Source: Desulfurococcales archaeon
Lineage (GTDB): Archaea; Thermoproteota; Thermoprotei_A; Sulfolobales; WAQK01
Assembly (NCBI GenBank): GCA_027083135.1
Contig: JALWQH010000035.1
Span: 1-50,882, forward strand
Length of the DNA: 50,882 bases
Reading direction: 5' to 3'
Shown here: one piece after another, positions 25,362 to 34,706 of the stretch
Layout of the letters: every line of letters begins with the position of its first letter
How positions within the stretch are numbered: position 1 is the stretch's first letter
Notes under the pieces: model-generated
Told to the model about the DNA's origin: nothing
Database searches by the model: none
What the model saw: the letters and a program-made list of their open reading frames with translations, nothing else
Position numbers and translations under genes: made by a program

Positions 25362-25982
25362 CTACAACACCCTCAACACAACGTAGCCCTGCAGAACACT
25401 TTTATCCACAACCCTGTAGCTGACCTCATGCTTATGGAGGGGGGATTCCAGGACAAGGGTATGATACTCGCCGTTCTCCCCCAGCGGGTCTGCCCCAATC
25501 CCCCCAGCATCATCCACGAACAACCCTATATTCCCAGAGTCCAGGATCCTGCCAACCCATCCCCCCAGCCCCTCAACACCCCCTATGACAAGAGTCCTAA
25601 ACCCCTCCCCATAGATCCTGTAGGCCAGCTCCAACGTATCCATGCCCCATAGAGGCTCCCTCAACGTGGCTCCAGCCTCCCCCGCCACAGACTCCATGTA
25701 TCTCAAGTGATCCTCAATGAATACATCCCCCGCCACAACCTCATCTGCCCCAAGCCTCCTTAGAAGGGAGACGGTCTCCCCCCTCTCCCTACCCTTATCC
25801 AGCCTAACAGCAACGAGGGGGATGCCGAGGCTAATAATAGTCTCAACACTCTTACCCAGGTTTAAGAGGTGGGGGCTAGGCCTAGGAGCATCATAGACAA
25901 GCATCAACCCCATATCCACGGGCCAAGCCCTATAAGCAGCATACATCGAGTCCTTACCGCCTGAAAGCAGGGCTACACGCAA
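25362..25982 (-). CDS. dph6: diphthine-ammonia ligase family ATPase (Dph6-like)
   Basis: This is a PP-loop ATPase of the DUF71/Dph6 family, which amidates diphthine on elongation factor 2 using ATP and ammonium. The N-terminal MRVALLSGGKDSMYAAY is the PP-loop, and the diagnostic GENGEYHTLVLESP lies in the C-terminal third. The size of 206 residues is usual for archaeal members. The C-terminus includes a short beta segment (EVSYRVVDKSVLQGYVVLRVL). It is followed directly by the AsnB-like gene. Confidence 0.88.
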   Translation of the reverse strand: MRVALLSGGKDSMYAAYRAWPVDMGLMLVYDAPRPSPHLLNLGKSVETIISLGIPLVAVRLDKGRERGETVSLLRRLGADEVVAGDVFIEDHLRYMESVAGEAGATLREPLWGMDTLELAYRIYGEGFRTLVIGGVEGLGGWVGRILDSGNIGLFVDDAGGIGADPLGENGEYHTLVLESPLHKHEVSYRVVDKSVLQGYVVLRVL

Positions 25983-26042
25983 CTACATGCACCTATATGG
26001 ATACCCTATCCACATATCCGCCACACACGATAAAAGCCTTAC

Positions 26043-26159
26043 GTGGATCCGGGCATAGGAGCACACAGCATCCAGGAGCAGGCAGCACTACTCCTAGCAG
26101 CACCCATAGCACTCCTAACAATAGTGGTGGCAATTAGGAGGAAGCCCAGGCCACAGTAA
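26043..26159 (+). CDS. possible 38-residue single-span membrane peptide
   Basis: GTG 26043 opens 38 codons ending in TAA at 26157. The protein has one hydrophobic helix (LLLAAPIALLTIVVAI) and a basic tail, RRKPRPQ, the positive-inside pattern of a real membrane segment. It sits in the 283-bp gap between the divergent Dph6 gene and the metal ATPase gene. No ribosome site is obvious, and a TATA-like GATAAAAG lies only about 10 bp upstream, so expression is uncertain. Confidence 0.35.
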   Translation: MDPGIGAHSIQEQAALLLAAPIALLTIVVAIRRKPRPQ

Positions 26160-26265
26160 AAGATGCAGGAAGCATAATACTCGATTTTAACCCTACTTTG
26201 CCGTAAGCTCCCTGGAGCCCATAGTTTTGGGGAGAGACTTATTAACAGGTGTTTAACATGCTTTT

Positions 26266-28278
26266 ATGGGATTCATTTTGCATGATATGCATGATATGGC
26301 GGGGACCCGTGGCGTAGGTGTGAGCCGTAGCGGCATGCATGGCCACCATAGCCATGCAGCCATGATTAGGGATTATTGGAGGAGATTCGTATTCTCAACT
26401 ATTCTCACGGTCCCTATACTTCTCCTGTCCCCGGGGATCAGGGAGGCTGTAGGCCTAGAAACAATGTTTCCAGGGGAGGATTACATGCTGGTGGGACTTG
26501 CCAGCCTCGTCTACGCTTACGGCGGCTGGCCTTTCATTAAAGGCATGTTCAGGGAGCTTAAGAGGAGGATTCCAGGCATGATGGTTCTAATAGGTGTTGC
26601 AGTATCAGTAGCCTACTTCTACAGCGTGTTCGCAGCACTTTACAGTGGAGGCAAGTCGTTCTTCTGGGAGCTGGCCACCCTGATAGACGTTATGCTGCTC
26701 GGCCACTGGGTTGAGATGAGATCGGTTATGGGGGCGTCAAAGGCTCTTGAAGAGATCGCCAGGCTCCTGCCATCCACTGCTAGGAGACTCGTGGATGGAG
26801 GGGTGGAGGAAGTCCCTGTAGAGGAGCTTAGGCCCGGGGACCTAGTATTGGTGAGGCCTGGGGAGAAGATACCTGTGGACGGCGAGGTTGTGGAGGGTGC
26901 GAGCAGCGTGGATGAATCAATGCTTACAGGCGAGTCGATGCCCGTGGGGAAGAAGCCTGGAGACGGGGTAATAGCAGGCTCAGTTAACGGGGAGGGATCC
27001 CTAACCATAAGGGTGCTTAAGACAGGCAGGGACACCTATGTATCCCAGGTCATAGAGCTTGTGAGGAGGGCTCAGGAGTCGAGGAGCAGGACACAGGACC
27101 TGGCGGACAAGGCTGCCCTCCTCCTAACAGTAGTAGCCCTAAGCGGAGGAGCAGTAACAATGGCTGCATGGATGCTTGCAGGCAGAAGCATTCTCTTCGC
27201 ACTTGAAAGAGCTGTGACAGTGATGGTTATAGCATGCCCCCACGCCCTAGGATTAGCCATACCCCTAGTAGTAGCAGTATCCACAAGCATAGCTGCGAGG
27301 CAGGGCTTCCTAGTGAGGATGAGGGATGCCTTCGAGAAGGCTAGGCTGCTGGACACAGTAGTATTCGACAAGACAGGCACGCTGACAAAAGGGGAGTTCG
27401 GAGTAACCGACATACTTCCACTAGCAGACATGAGCAGCGAAGAGATCCTCAGGATAGCAGCCTGCCTTGAAGCTAGATCAGAGCATCCAATAGCGGCGGG
27501 AATAGTGAGGGCCGCCGAGGAGAGAGGCCTGAAGATAAGGCCAGCCCAAAGCTTCAAAGCCATGCCTGGCAGAGGGGTGGAGGGAGTAGTTGAAGGCAGG
27601 CATTACAGGCTCCTCAGCCTACAAAGCCTAAAGGAGGAAATAAGCAGTAGAGGATTAGAGGAACTCTTAGAGCAGGGTAAAACCATAGTCATACTGCTCA
27701 GCGATGATAAGCCTCTGGGAGCCATAGGCCTGGCAGACATGGTTAGAGAGGAGTCAAGGGAGGCTGTTGAAACACTCAGGGAGATGGGGCTCCGAGTAGC
27801 AATGCTGACAGGCGATAATAAGGGGGTGGCACACTGGGTCGCAGAGCAGCTAGGCCTAGACGAATACTACGCAGAGGTCCTGCCACACGAGAAGGCAGGC
27901 ATCATAGCGGAGATGAGGAGGAAGGGGAGGAGAGTAGCAATGGTCGGCGACGGGATAAATGATGCTCCAGCCCTAGTCGAGGCGGATGTAGGCATAGCCA
28001 TAGGGGCAGGCACAGACGTAGCCATAGAGTCAGCCGACATAGTGCTAGTGAGAAATGATCCAAGAGACGTGGCCTCAGTCATAAGGCTCGCCAGGAAAAC
28101 ATATAGGAAAATGGTGGAAAACCTGTTCTGGGCTGCAGGCTACAATGCCATAGCCATACCCCTGGCGGCAGGAGTACTATACAGCATGGGAGTGCTTCTA
28201 ACACCAGCTGCAGGAGCCGCATTAATGAGTCTAAGCACAGTTATAGTGGCTGTGAATGCAAGGCTCCTCAAACCCTAG
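26266..28278 (+). CDS. copB: CopB-type heavy-metal P-type ATPase
   Basis: This P1B ATPase, with 670 residues, exports copper or silver from the cytoplasm. The ion-binding membrane motif is CPH ([11 protein letters not shown]) rather than CPC, which marks the P1B-3/CopB group. The phosphorylation site is DKTGTLTKG, the actuator loop LTGES, the nucleotide-domain motif SEHPIAAG and the hinge [10 protein letters not shown]. There is no N-terminal HMA domain; instead residues 1-33 are rich in His and Met ([16 protein letters not shown]), a likely metal sensor or chelator. ATG 26266 lies about 30 bp from TATA-like CTTATTAAC, suggesting a leaderless message. Confidence 0.93.
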   Translation: MGFILHDMHDMAGTRGVGVSRSGMHGHHSHAAMIRDYWRRFVFSTILTVPILLLSPGIREAVGLETMFPGEDYMLVGLASLVYAYGGWPFIKGMFRELKRRIPGMMVLIGVAVSVAYFYSVFAALYSGGKSFFWELATLIDVMLLGHWVEMRSVMGASKALEEIARLLPSTARRLVDGGVEEVPVEELRPGDLVLVRPGEKIPVDGEVVEGASSVDESMLTGESMPVGKKPGDGVIAGSVNGEGSLTIRVLKTGRDTYVSQVIELVRRAQESRSRTQDLADKAALLLTVVALSGGAVTMAAWMLAGRSILFALERAVTVMVIACPHALGLAIPLVVAVSTSIAARQGFLVRMRDAFEKARLLDTVVFDKTGTLTKGEFGVTDILPLADMSSEEILRIAACLEARSEHPIAAGIVRAAEERGLKIRPAQSFKAMPGRGVEGVVEGRHYRLLSLQSLKEEISSRGLEELLEQGKTIVILLSDDKPLGAIGLADMVREESREAVETLREMGLRVAMLTGDNKGVAHWVAEQLGLDEYYAEVLPHEKAGIIAEMRRKGRRVAMVGDGINDAPALVEADVGIAIGAGTDVAIESADIVLVRNDPRDVASVIRLARKTYRKMVENLFWAAGYNAIAIPLAAGVLYSMGVLLTPAAGAALMSLSTVIVAVNARLLKP

Positions 28279-28553
28279 TCTCCAGCCTTCTCCCTGCGGA
28301 GTCTCTCAACCTCCCCGCTGAGCCTGGAGACCTCCATCCTCAGCCTATGGAGCTCCTCCTCAGAGCTCCTTGAAGGCTGGGAGGCAAGCCTCACAACAGC
28401 CACTACAATCACAACTGCAACCACCAGCACCACTAGGAACCAGAGGAACCATCCAAGCCCCCACCAGCCCATATGGTCTCCCATACCCTCACAGCAGGAG
28501 CCAGCATCAAGGCTAACACCCAGCAAACCCGTAACATAGGAGTATTGATGCAT
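28275..28553 (-). CDS. small membrane protein with C-terminal coiled coil
   Basis: The 92-residue protein has one strong transmembrane helix (about 33-57, [20 protein letters not shown]) after a Gly/Trp/Met-rich segment with CC, DHM and WW. The tail is a charged heptad-like coiled coil ([20 protein letters not shown]). Its stop overlaps the end of the convergent copB gene by 4 bp. Met, His and Cys before the helix hint at metal binding, which would fit its neighbour, but this is inference. TATA-like GATATTTTACGG about 20 bp upstream suggests a leaderless ATG 28553. Confidence 0.65.
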   Translation of the reverse strand: MHQYSYVTGLLGVSLDAGSCCEGMGDHMGWWGLGWFLWFLVVLVVAVVIVVAVVRLASQPSRSSEEELHRLRMEVSRLSGEVERLRREKAGD

Positions 28554-28690
28554 ATTCTTTAACCCCGTAAAATATCCGTGCCGACACTATTAAGCCTGTC
28601 CGCCTAGCTCCCCTGAAACAGGCTTTGATACAAACCTTTCCTCATCAGCAATAAATATCATGCGTGCCACGTTATACATGGCTGCCTGGG

Positions 28691-29653
28691 ATGCGTTATT
28701 CATGGATGCCCATAGTGATAGTGGCAGCCATGCTGGCTGCAATGCTGCCTATGGCTGCTCCTACAGGGATGTGCGGCGGTAGACCTGATGCAGGCGGGTT
28801 GAAGAGGTTCCTGGAGTCACAGTATGTTGGGGAGGCTGGCCTGCTCAGAGCATCTGTGACGAGCAGGCCTGATAACACTACGATCTACCTGGCCAACGAT
28901 AATATTCTTGCAGCAAGGGCTCTGGAGGCCTTAGGCTCCCCTAAGGCACGCATGGTGCTTGAGGCGCTCAGCCGCTACAACCTCACATGGAATAATAAGA
29001 CTGACATACTTGTAGCACACTCGATAACAGGCAAGTTCTACGCGAATAGGACTGTGACCCTAGGCCATGTAGGCCCATATACTGTTAAGTGGGATGGAAT
29101 GAACCCCTCAAAGCCTATGCGGGACTGGAGGCTGTATGCTGACCTCCTAGTATACCATGCTTTAAACAGCCTCCTCCACGGCGACAAGTATACGGCTGAG
29201 GAGGACTACATAGCCCTCATATCAATGTGGGATGGATGGGGCTTCCACGACAACTCCTTCAACCAGAATGAAAGCCTGTATGATTCCTATAAGCTTGCCC
29301 TAGCCTACTATCTGCATAGAGCCCTCAAGGCCGCTGGGAGCAGCGTGCCACGCAGCCATGAAGACCTGGCTGAACAGTGGAGCCGCCTACTAGCATGCCT
29401 CCAAGACGAGGAGACGGGGGGAATAATAGCACGCTACACGGCTGAGAACGGGCGGCTGAAACCCGTGGGAGACGCGAACACGGAGACGGCCAGCATGACT
29501 GTCCTAGCATTCTACAGCAAATATCCTGAAATCATAGGCTCGAAGCATAACACTCACCCCATCCTCACGCCACGCCTAGCAGTGCTTGCAGCAACACTGC
29601 TATCAGCCACGCTGATCTACGCTGCCCTCAGGAAGAGACGTGAACCCATGTGA
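28691..29653 (+). CDS. exported protein with C-terminal membrane anchor, unknown function
   Basis: A signal peptide (PIVIVAAMLAAMLPMAAP) is followed by an extracellular domain and a C-terminal helix (LAVLAATLLSATLIYAAL) ending in RKRREPM. Alternating helical segments with Trp/Asp/Tyr (WDGWGFHDNSFNQNESLYDSY; LYADLLVYHALNSLLHG) suggest an alpha/alpha-barrel such as those of secreted glycoside-active proteins, but no catalytic motif is certain. The frame opens at GTG 28664. I prefer ATG 28691, because the TATA box AATAAATATC (about 28650-28659) predicts transcription from about 28680. Confidence 0.68.
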   Translation: MRYSWMPIVIVAAMLAAMLPMAAPTGMCGGRPDAGGLKRFLESQYVGEAGLLRASVTSRPDNTTIYLANDNILAARALEALGSPKARMVLEALSRYNLTWNNKTDILVAHSITGKFYANRTVTLGHVGPYTVKWDGMNPSKPMRDWRLYADLLVYHALNSLLHGDKYTAEEDYIALISMWDGWGFHDNSFNQNESLYDSYKLALAYYLHRALKAAGSSVPRSHEDLAEQWSRLLACLQDEETGGIIARYTAENGRLKPVGDANTETASMTVLAFYSKYPEIIGSKHNTHPILTPRLAVLAATLLSATLIYAALRKRREPM

Positions 29654-29793
29654 AGCAGAGCCGCGGAGGAGATCAGAGGGGCTGAAGACATTATGGTAAC
29701 CCCCTATAACACGCATAAAATTATGATTCTCTGAACTTATCGCGTGACTTATAATACTTGTCCACCACTATACATTAGAGCATGTCTCAATAA

Positions 29794-30648
29794 GTGCTGG
29801 GAGGCTGGCTGAGAGCCTATCCAGGGCTGGTGGTGTTCATGGGGGCTCCCCTCCTCATAGGCAATATTATCTACACTGAGGGCAGGGAGATAAGAGGGCT
29901 ATACGTGGAGGTTGAGAACAAGCCTGGAACCCTGCTCGAGATCCTCGAGGTGCTTAGAGACCTAGGCATGAATCTCTGGACCATTAACTTCAGCTCGAGG
30001 GTGGAGATAGGGGAGCTGGCCACAGGGTTCCTCGTAATAGATGCTACAGGCGTTGAGGATAGGCTTGAAGAACTGGTGGAGAAGGTTAGAAGCCTCAGCG
30101 GAGTTGCAAGGGCGGAGCTAGTTGAACCACAGTTTCCAGGAGTATTATTCGACACATATCATTTCCCAGTGGTTGATGATAGGGGTGAGAGACACATGAT
30201 CCTGAACCCAACCGGCATAAGGGGCGTAGTAGTAGGCCTCCTAGAAGAGTTCGGAGAGGCTGCCAAGGCGTTCCTATACCATCAGGGGAGAAGGATAGGG
30301 GAGGCCCTGGCACAGGAGATACTGGACAGGGGGATAAGTGATCCCGAGGAAGCCCTACGCTACACCCTACTATACAATGCTGCCTCAGGGAGGCATAGAG
30401 GAGAGATAGCGTACTACAAGTATGAGGGGGGAGGGGAGGACAGGATAGTGCTGAGGCTACGCGACAACTGGGAGTGCAGCGAGGCCGCTAGGCATGGTAT
30501 AAGAGGCCCAGCATCCCATGTGGAGCGCGGAGTATATGCAGGCCTCCTAGAGAAAATCACTGGTAGAAGAGTTGCAGTAAGAGAATCAAAATGCATAGCT
30601 TTAGGAGACCCCTACTGCGAGTTCACCATAACATTCAGCCACATGTAG
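29794..30648 (+). CDS. ACT domain - V4R domain protein
   Basis: An ACT-like domain (about residues 30-110, VEVENKPGTLLEILEVLRDLG) is joined to a V4R (4-vinyl-reductase) small-molecule-binding domain. The V4R domain ends with the characteristic Cys segment SKCIALGDPYCEFTI. Such proteins are thought to sense amino acids, hydrocarbons or porphyrin-like ligands and regulate metabolism; the ligand is unknown here. The start is GTG 29794, about 40 bp after TATA-like CTTATAATAC; ATG 29839 is an alternative that trims the N-terminus to just before the ACT domain. It stands alone between an exported-protein gene and an RNA methyltransferase gene. Confidence 0.83.
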   Translation: MLGGWLRAYPGLVVFMGAPLLIGNIIYTEGREIRGLYVEVENKPGTLLEILEVLRDLGMNLWTINFSSRVEIGELATGFLVIDATGVEDRLEELVEKVRSLSGVARAELVEPQFPGVLFDTYHFPVVDDRGERHMILNPTGIRGVVVGLLEEFGEAAKAFLYHQGRRIGEALAQEILDRGISDPEEALRYTLLYNAASGRHRGEIAYYKYEGGGEDRIVLRLRDNWECSEAARHGIRGPASHVERGVYAGLLEKITGRRVAVRESKCIALGDPYCEFTITFSHM

Positions 30649-30776
30649 ATGCAGGCATAGATAATTAACCCCAACCTGTTTTTATGGTTCCAGCAGCCTC
30701 CACACATATTCCTACACGGCTCTAAGCCATGTTGAAGGATCTGAAACCATGAGGGCTGCACCACTGTTGAGGGAGG

Positions 30777-31940
30777 ATGAGCTGCTTGGAAGGCCTGCAG
30801 GATGGATGGGATGAAAGCCTGGTTGAAAGGCTCCGCAAGGTGTATGGAGGCATGGTGTGGAGGCTTATAGATGCTCTTCGAACACCAGGCTCCAGATACT
30901 ATGTACGCATCAATACTTTGAAGACTAGTAGAGGGGAGATCCTGGACAGGCTTAGGTCAAGGGGCATCGATGTTAGGGCTGATGAGACCCTAGGGGAGGC
31001 AGCATATTTCCCCATTAAAGGCCCCTACAAGGTTCCCCAGGCTGAGAGAAGAGTGGTGGCTGACAAGAAGGCTGCGGAATCCGTTCTCATGGGCGCCGAC
31101 CTCTACGCGCCAGGAGTTCTCAGAGCGCCTAGAGGCTTGAGGAGGGGGGAGGAGGTGAACGTGGTTTCCGAGAAAGGCCACGTAGTAGCGCTCGGAGAGG
31201 CTGCTATGAGCGGCGGGGAGATGATGGATGCTGACCGGGGGCTAGCTGTTAAAACCCTGGTATCACGCTACAAGGCGCCGAAGATAAGGGGGCTCCCAGA
31301 ATACTCTGAAGGACTAATCTATAGTCAGAGCCTCCCAGCAATGCTGGCCTCAAGGATCCTGGATCCAAGGCCTGGGGAAACCATAGCCGACATGTGCGCG
31401 GCTCCTGGAGGCAAGGCAACCCACATAGCCCAGCTTACAGGCAATAAGGCTGAGATACATGCCTTCGACCACTCTAAACGTAAGGTTGAGGCCATGCGGC
31501 TTGAGGCTAAGCGCCTCGGAGCCAGGATAACTGTCCACAGGGCTGATTCAAGATACCTGCACATAGACTACCAGTGGCTTAAGGCTGATAAAGTTATACT
31601 GGACCCCCCATGCACAGCCCTGGGAGTCAGGCCCAAGCTATGGGAGAATAGGAAGGCTGAAGACATAGATCTCGCAGCAAGATATCAGGCCCAGTTCATA
31701 GAACCCGCCTACAGGATACTTAAACCAGGAGGAATACTCGTATACTCTACATGCACCATGAGCCTAGAGGAGGATGAATTGATGGCTGAGAGGATCTTGG
31801 AGAGAGGCTTCCAGCCCCTCGAACCATATCCGAGGAGAGGCTCCCCTGGAGTATGGGGGAGGAGGGACATGTACATTAGATTCCACCCCCACCTACACCC
31901 AGCCCCAGGATACTTCATAGCGGTGTTCAGGAAGACGTAG
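30777..31940 (+). CDS. RNA m5C methyltransferase, NSUN6-like (PUA domain)
   Basis: This SAM-dependent cytosine-5 RNA methyltransferase has an N-terminal RNA-binding part with an inserted PUA-like domain (about 90-165, GADLYAPGVLRAP) and a Rossmann domain. Visible motifs are DMCAAPGGKATHIA (SAM), DPPCTALG with the release Cys, and YSTCTMS with the catalytic Cys. Archaeal NSUN6-type enzymes methylate tRNA C72, the likely activity. Start ATG 30777 sits immediately after GGGAGG; TTG 30786 gives better spacing. The 3' end overlaps the convergent PIN gene by 14 bp. Confidence 0.9.
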   Translation: MSCLEGLQDGWDESLVERLRKVYGGMVWRLIDALRTPGSRYYVRINTLKTSRGEILDRLRSRGIDVRADETLGEAAYFPIKGPYKVPQAERRVVADKKAAESVLMGADLYAPGVLRAPRGLRRGEEVNVVSEKGHVVALGEAAMSGGEMMDADRGLAVKTLVSRYKAPKIRGLPEYSEGLIYSQSLPAMLASRILDPRPGETIADMCAAPGGKATHIAQLTGNKAEIHAFDHSKRKVEAMRLEAKRLGARITVHRADSRYLHIDYQWLKADKVILDPPCTALGVRPKLWENRKAEDIDLAARYQAQFIEPAYRILKPGGILVYSTCTMSLEEDELMAERILERGFQPLEPYPRRGSPGVWGRRDMYIRFHPHLHPAPGYFIAVFRKT

Positions 31941-32313
31941 CCCTATCGAACCCCAGCGTCCTGACAGCCATGTAGCATGCTCCGAGAACCACCGCCGCCT
32001 TCTGGACCAGGTAGTCGTCGCTTACAACCACAACCTCGAACCCCTCCTCCACCAGCTCGTATGCCAGTGCAAGGACCTCGAGATCAGTTTCAGACAGCCT
32101 TCCCCGGGGATCAATGCTTCTAACCCTCTCAGCAGCCATCCTTAACCACTGTTCCCCAGGCTTCCTAACCCTGAGTCTCCCGAGGCTTAAGGCCTGCTCG
32201 GCTACTAGGCGGCTATGATTATCCAGCAGTTCTCCGAGAACCCTGGGTGAAGTATAGTATTGCTGGGGAGCCATGAGAGGCAGGCCTGCGAAGAAGCCCG
32301 CCGCGTCGAGCAC
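31927..32313 (-). CDS. PIN-domain ribonuclease, NOB1-like
   Basis: All PIN acidic residues are present: Asp in VLDAAGFFAG, Glu in RVLGELLDN, SETDLEVLALA and VVVSDDYLVQ. The TSP segment followed by the SETD motif is typical of NOB1, the endonuclease that finishes the 3' end of 16S rRNA. The gene ends after the PIN domain (128 residues) without the usual C-terminal zinc ribbon. A longer frame opens at 32376 inside nadK; GTG 32313 is better, with GGAGGGT 4 nt upstream and just past the nadK stop. Confidence 0.8.
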   Translation of the reverse strand: MLDAAGFFAGLPLMAPQQYYTSPRVLGELLDNHSRLVAEQALSLGRLRVRKPGEQWLRMAAERVRSIDPRGRLSETDLEVLALAYELVEEGFEVVVVSDDYLVQKAAVVLGACYMAVRTLGFDRATSS

Positions 32314-32326
32314 GTAGACCCTCCGC

Positions 32327-33160
32327 CTACCAGTACTGGAAGACCCTTGTAAACAGCCTCTCATAGAACCCCTCAACCCTGAACCTAGCGATCCTGACGG
32401 GGCTATAAGCCCTCCTCACATCAACCTCCACTCCAGGCCCAGCCTCAACGCCTGTCTGACCATCGCTTAAAACCCTTGCCACAGGGCTGCCGCTACGGAT
32501 CTCAACCCTCACCTCAGCATCAAGGGGTAGGACCACGGGCCTCAGGTGAAGCTGAATAGGGTTTAGGGGAGCTATCACTATGGCCTGAAGCCCCGGGTCA
32601 ACTATGGGGCCCCCAGCCGACAAGGCGTAGGCCGTTGACCCAGCAGTAGTAGCTATTATCAGGCCGTCACCGTCCAGACTATATATCTTCTCATCATCCC
32701 TGTACACAGTGATCCTTATGATCTTCCCCTCCCTGGCGAGCACAGCATCCTCATTCAAGGCTAGGGGGAGAGCCTCACCCCCAACCGTGGCTGCAAGCCT
32801 CTCATACTCGAAGACCTTAAACCTCCCCCTAACAAAATCCTCAAACCTCTCCTCAACCTCGTAGGGCTCAACATCGAAGAAGAAGCCCCTCCTACCAGCC
32901 CTAACCGTCATTATGAGCGGAGGCTCCCCGCCTATATGGTGCAGGGTTCTGAGAAGAGTTCCATCCCCACCCACGATCACCAGGCGCTCGGGAACCTCCC
33001 CTCCAAGCTCGAATAACCCTGTATCCCTGGGCCTCATATCCTCCACGCCGCTCCTCTCAAACACAGCCTCCACTCCAAGCCTCCTAGCAGCCGAGGCGAC
33101 CCTCAACCCTATCTCATAGGCCTGCAGGCTCCCCTTCTTAACGACCACTCCAACCCTCAA
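32327..33160 (-). CDS. nadK: NAD kinase
   Basis: The enzyme phosphorylates NAD to NADP. The family motifs are IVGGDGTLLRTLHHIGG, LNEDAVLAR and DGLIIATTAGSTAYALSAGGP, in the usual order. The length of 277 residues is normal. The start is TTG 33160, preceded by GTGATC, part of the sequence complementary to the 16S tail. The downstream PIN gene starts 13 bp after its stop and is probably co-transcribed. Confidence 0.95.
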   Translation of the reverse strand: MRVGVVVKKGSLQAYEIGLRVASAARRLGVEAVFERSGVEDMRPRDTGLFELGGEVPERLVIVGGDGTLLRTLHHIGGEPPLIMTVRAGRRGFFFDVEPYEVEERFEDFVRGRFKVFEYERLAATVGGEALPLALNEDAVLAREGKIIRITVYRDDEKIYSLDGDGLIIATTAGSTAYALSAGGPIVDPGLQAIVIAPLNPIQLHLRPVVLPLDAEVRVEIRSGSPVARVLSDGQTGVEAGPGVEVDVRRAYSPVRIARFRVEGFYERLFTRVFQYW

Positions 33161-33220
33161 TACCGATCACTATGATTTTCAGCCCCAGCATAATTTAAGG
33201 TTATTAGGGTAAGGGGATGC

Positions 33221-34270
33221 GTGTTGAGGAGGAGCCCATGCCTAAAGATTCCTAGGAGAAGCGCCGAGGAGGCTAGGAGGAGGCTTCTAAGCCTAGGCCT
33301 GCTCGACGGATCCCTGAAGCCACGCTCAGATGAAGGCTTCGTCTACCTCCCCCTGAAGAAGCCGGTGAGCCTCGAGGAGGCGGCGAGCCTCGGAGGAGAG
33401 CCGTGCACAGGGTTCTTCGAGGAGAGGTTTGAGGGTCCTAGAAGCATAGGGGAAGTGTTAAGGGAGAAGCTGGGAGACGCTGCGCCGAGGATAACGTCTT
33501 ACAGCATTGTAGGGGACATAGCAATAATCTCAATAACACCCGGGATAGCGGGGCGTGAAGCCCTGGTGGGAGAAGCCATAACCAGGGTTCAGAGAAACAT
33601 AAAGGCTGTCTACGGGAAAATCGGGACTGAGGGGGACTACAGGGTTCAAAGGCTGATACACCTCTACGGGGAGAAGCGCACCCACACAGTATACAGGGAG
33701 AACGGGCTTAGATTCTGGGTGGACATAGCATCCATGTATGTTAACCCGAGGCTAGCCTCAGAGCATCTAAGAATAGCATTAGCCGCGGGGGATGGAGAGA
33801 AGGTGCTCGACATGTTCTCAGGGTTCGGGGGATTCCCGATCAATATTGCCGCCATGAGGAGAGTGGTCGCAGTGGCAGTGGATCTAAACCCAGCCGCACT
33901 GGAAGCGCTGAGGAGGAGCCTCAGCCTAAACAGGCTTAGAGGAATAGTTGAAGCAATGCAGGCTGATTCAAGCATTCTCTCCAGGATTCTTAGAGGAGGC
34001 TTCACGAGGATAATCATGAACCTACCCCACCGCTCACACGAATATCTTGGAGAGGCATGCAGCCTAGCCTCGCCTCAAGCCTGGATCCACGTATACGTGG
34101 TCGCCTCCAGGGGGGAGGAGGCTGCTGGGAGAGTAGTGGAGTCAGCCTTGAGGGAGGGGTGCCCTGAGCCAAGCCTAAAGAATACTAGGAGGGTGCTCGA
34201 CTATGCTCCATACAAGTATATCTACGCTGTCGACATGCAGCTTGGATCAAAGGCTATGAGGACTAGTTGA
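33221..34270 (+). CDS. trm5: tRNA (guanine37-N1) methyltransferase Trm5
   Basis: Trm5 methylates G37 next to the anticodon to prevent frameshifting. The N-terminal D1-like region (SLGLLDGSLKPRSDEGFVYLPL) is followed by an RNA-binding domain and a class I Rossmann fold with VLDMFSGFGGFPINIA (SAM) and the substrate motif IMNLPHRSHEYL. An intervening TEGDYRVQRLIHLYGEKRTHT block is typical. At 349 residues it is the archaeal type. GTG 33221 lies 60 bp from the divergent nadK start. Its last 49 bp overlap the convergent DUF371 gene. Confidence 0.92.
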   Translation: MLRRSPCLKIPRRSAEEARRRLLSLGLLDGSLKPRSDEGFVYLPLKKPVSLEEAASLGGEPCTGFFEERFEGPRSIGEVLREKLGDAAPRITSYSIVGDIAIISITPGIAGREALVGEAITRVQRNIKAVYGKIGTEGDYRVQRLIHLYGEKRTHTVYRENGLRFWVDIASMYVNPRLASEHLRIALAAGDGEKVLDMFSGFGGFPINIAAMRRVVAVAVDLNPAALEALRRSLSLNRLRGIVEAMQADSSILSRILRGGFTRIIMNLPHRSHEYLGEACSLASPQAWIHVYVVASRGEEAAGRVVESALREGCPEPSLKNTRRVLDYAPYKYIYAVDMQLGSKAMRTS

Positions 34271-34677
34271 AGCCTAGCCTCCCCGCTCCTAAGGGAACGT
34301 ATAAGCCTCCTATCAAGATCGACTGCAGCCTTATCGGCGCCGACCATGACTGTGGAGCCGTCGACATACATGCTCCTCCTAAACACCATTCTAACACTGC
34401 TCGTAAAGCTCAGCCTCCTTGAGCCTCTCCCAACAACAGCGTCGCATCCCCCAGGCCCGCACAGCACAGCCACTATGATTGAATCATCCCTGCCAGCAAT
34501 GCTTCTAAAACCATCTGACAGCATGCTGGGAGACTTGTCGGCTGAAACCCCTACTATGCAGTCCCCCCTCGGGGAAAGGTTATCCTCCCTTGTAACCTCG
34601 AACGTCGACCTATGAGTAGCCCTTACGTTGGGATGCCCCCGCGCCGACACATACTCGTACGCCACGCATCCAGCCAT
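34222..34677 (-). CDS. DUF371 family protein
   Basis: This small archaeal protein of unknown function is recognisable by its N-terminal [17 protein letters not shown] followed by [17 protein letters not shown], the hallmark of DUF371. Conserved His and Cys residues in these blocks may bind a ligand. It has 151 residues, the normal size. It overlaps the end of trm5 in the opposite direction and is divergent from pcm (29 bp between starts), so the two promoters must be compressed. Confidence 0.85.
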   Translation of the reverse strand: MAGCVAYEYVSARGHPNVRATHRSTFEVTREDNLSPRGDCIVGVSADKSPSMLSDGFRSIAGRDDSIIVAVLCGPGGCDAVVGRGSRRLSFTSSVRMVFRRSMYVDGSTVMVGADKAAVDLDRRLIRSLRSGEARLQLVLIAFDPSCMSTA

Positions 34678-34706
34678 CCCTCATACCCGCTAGAATAATA
34701 GGGCTC

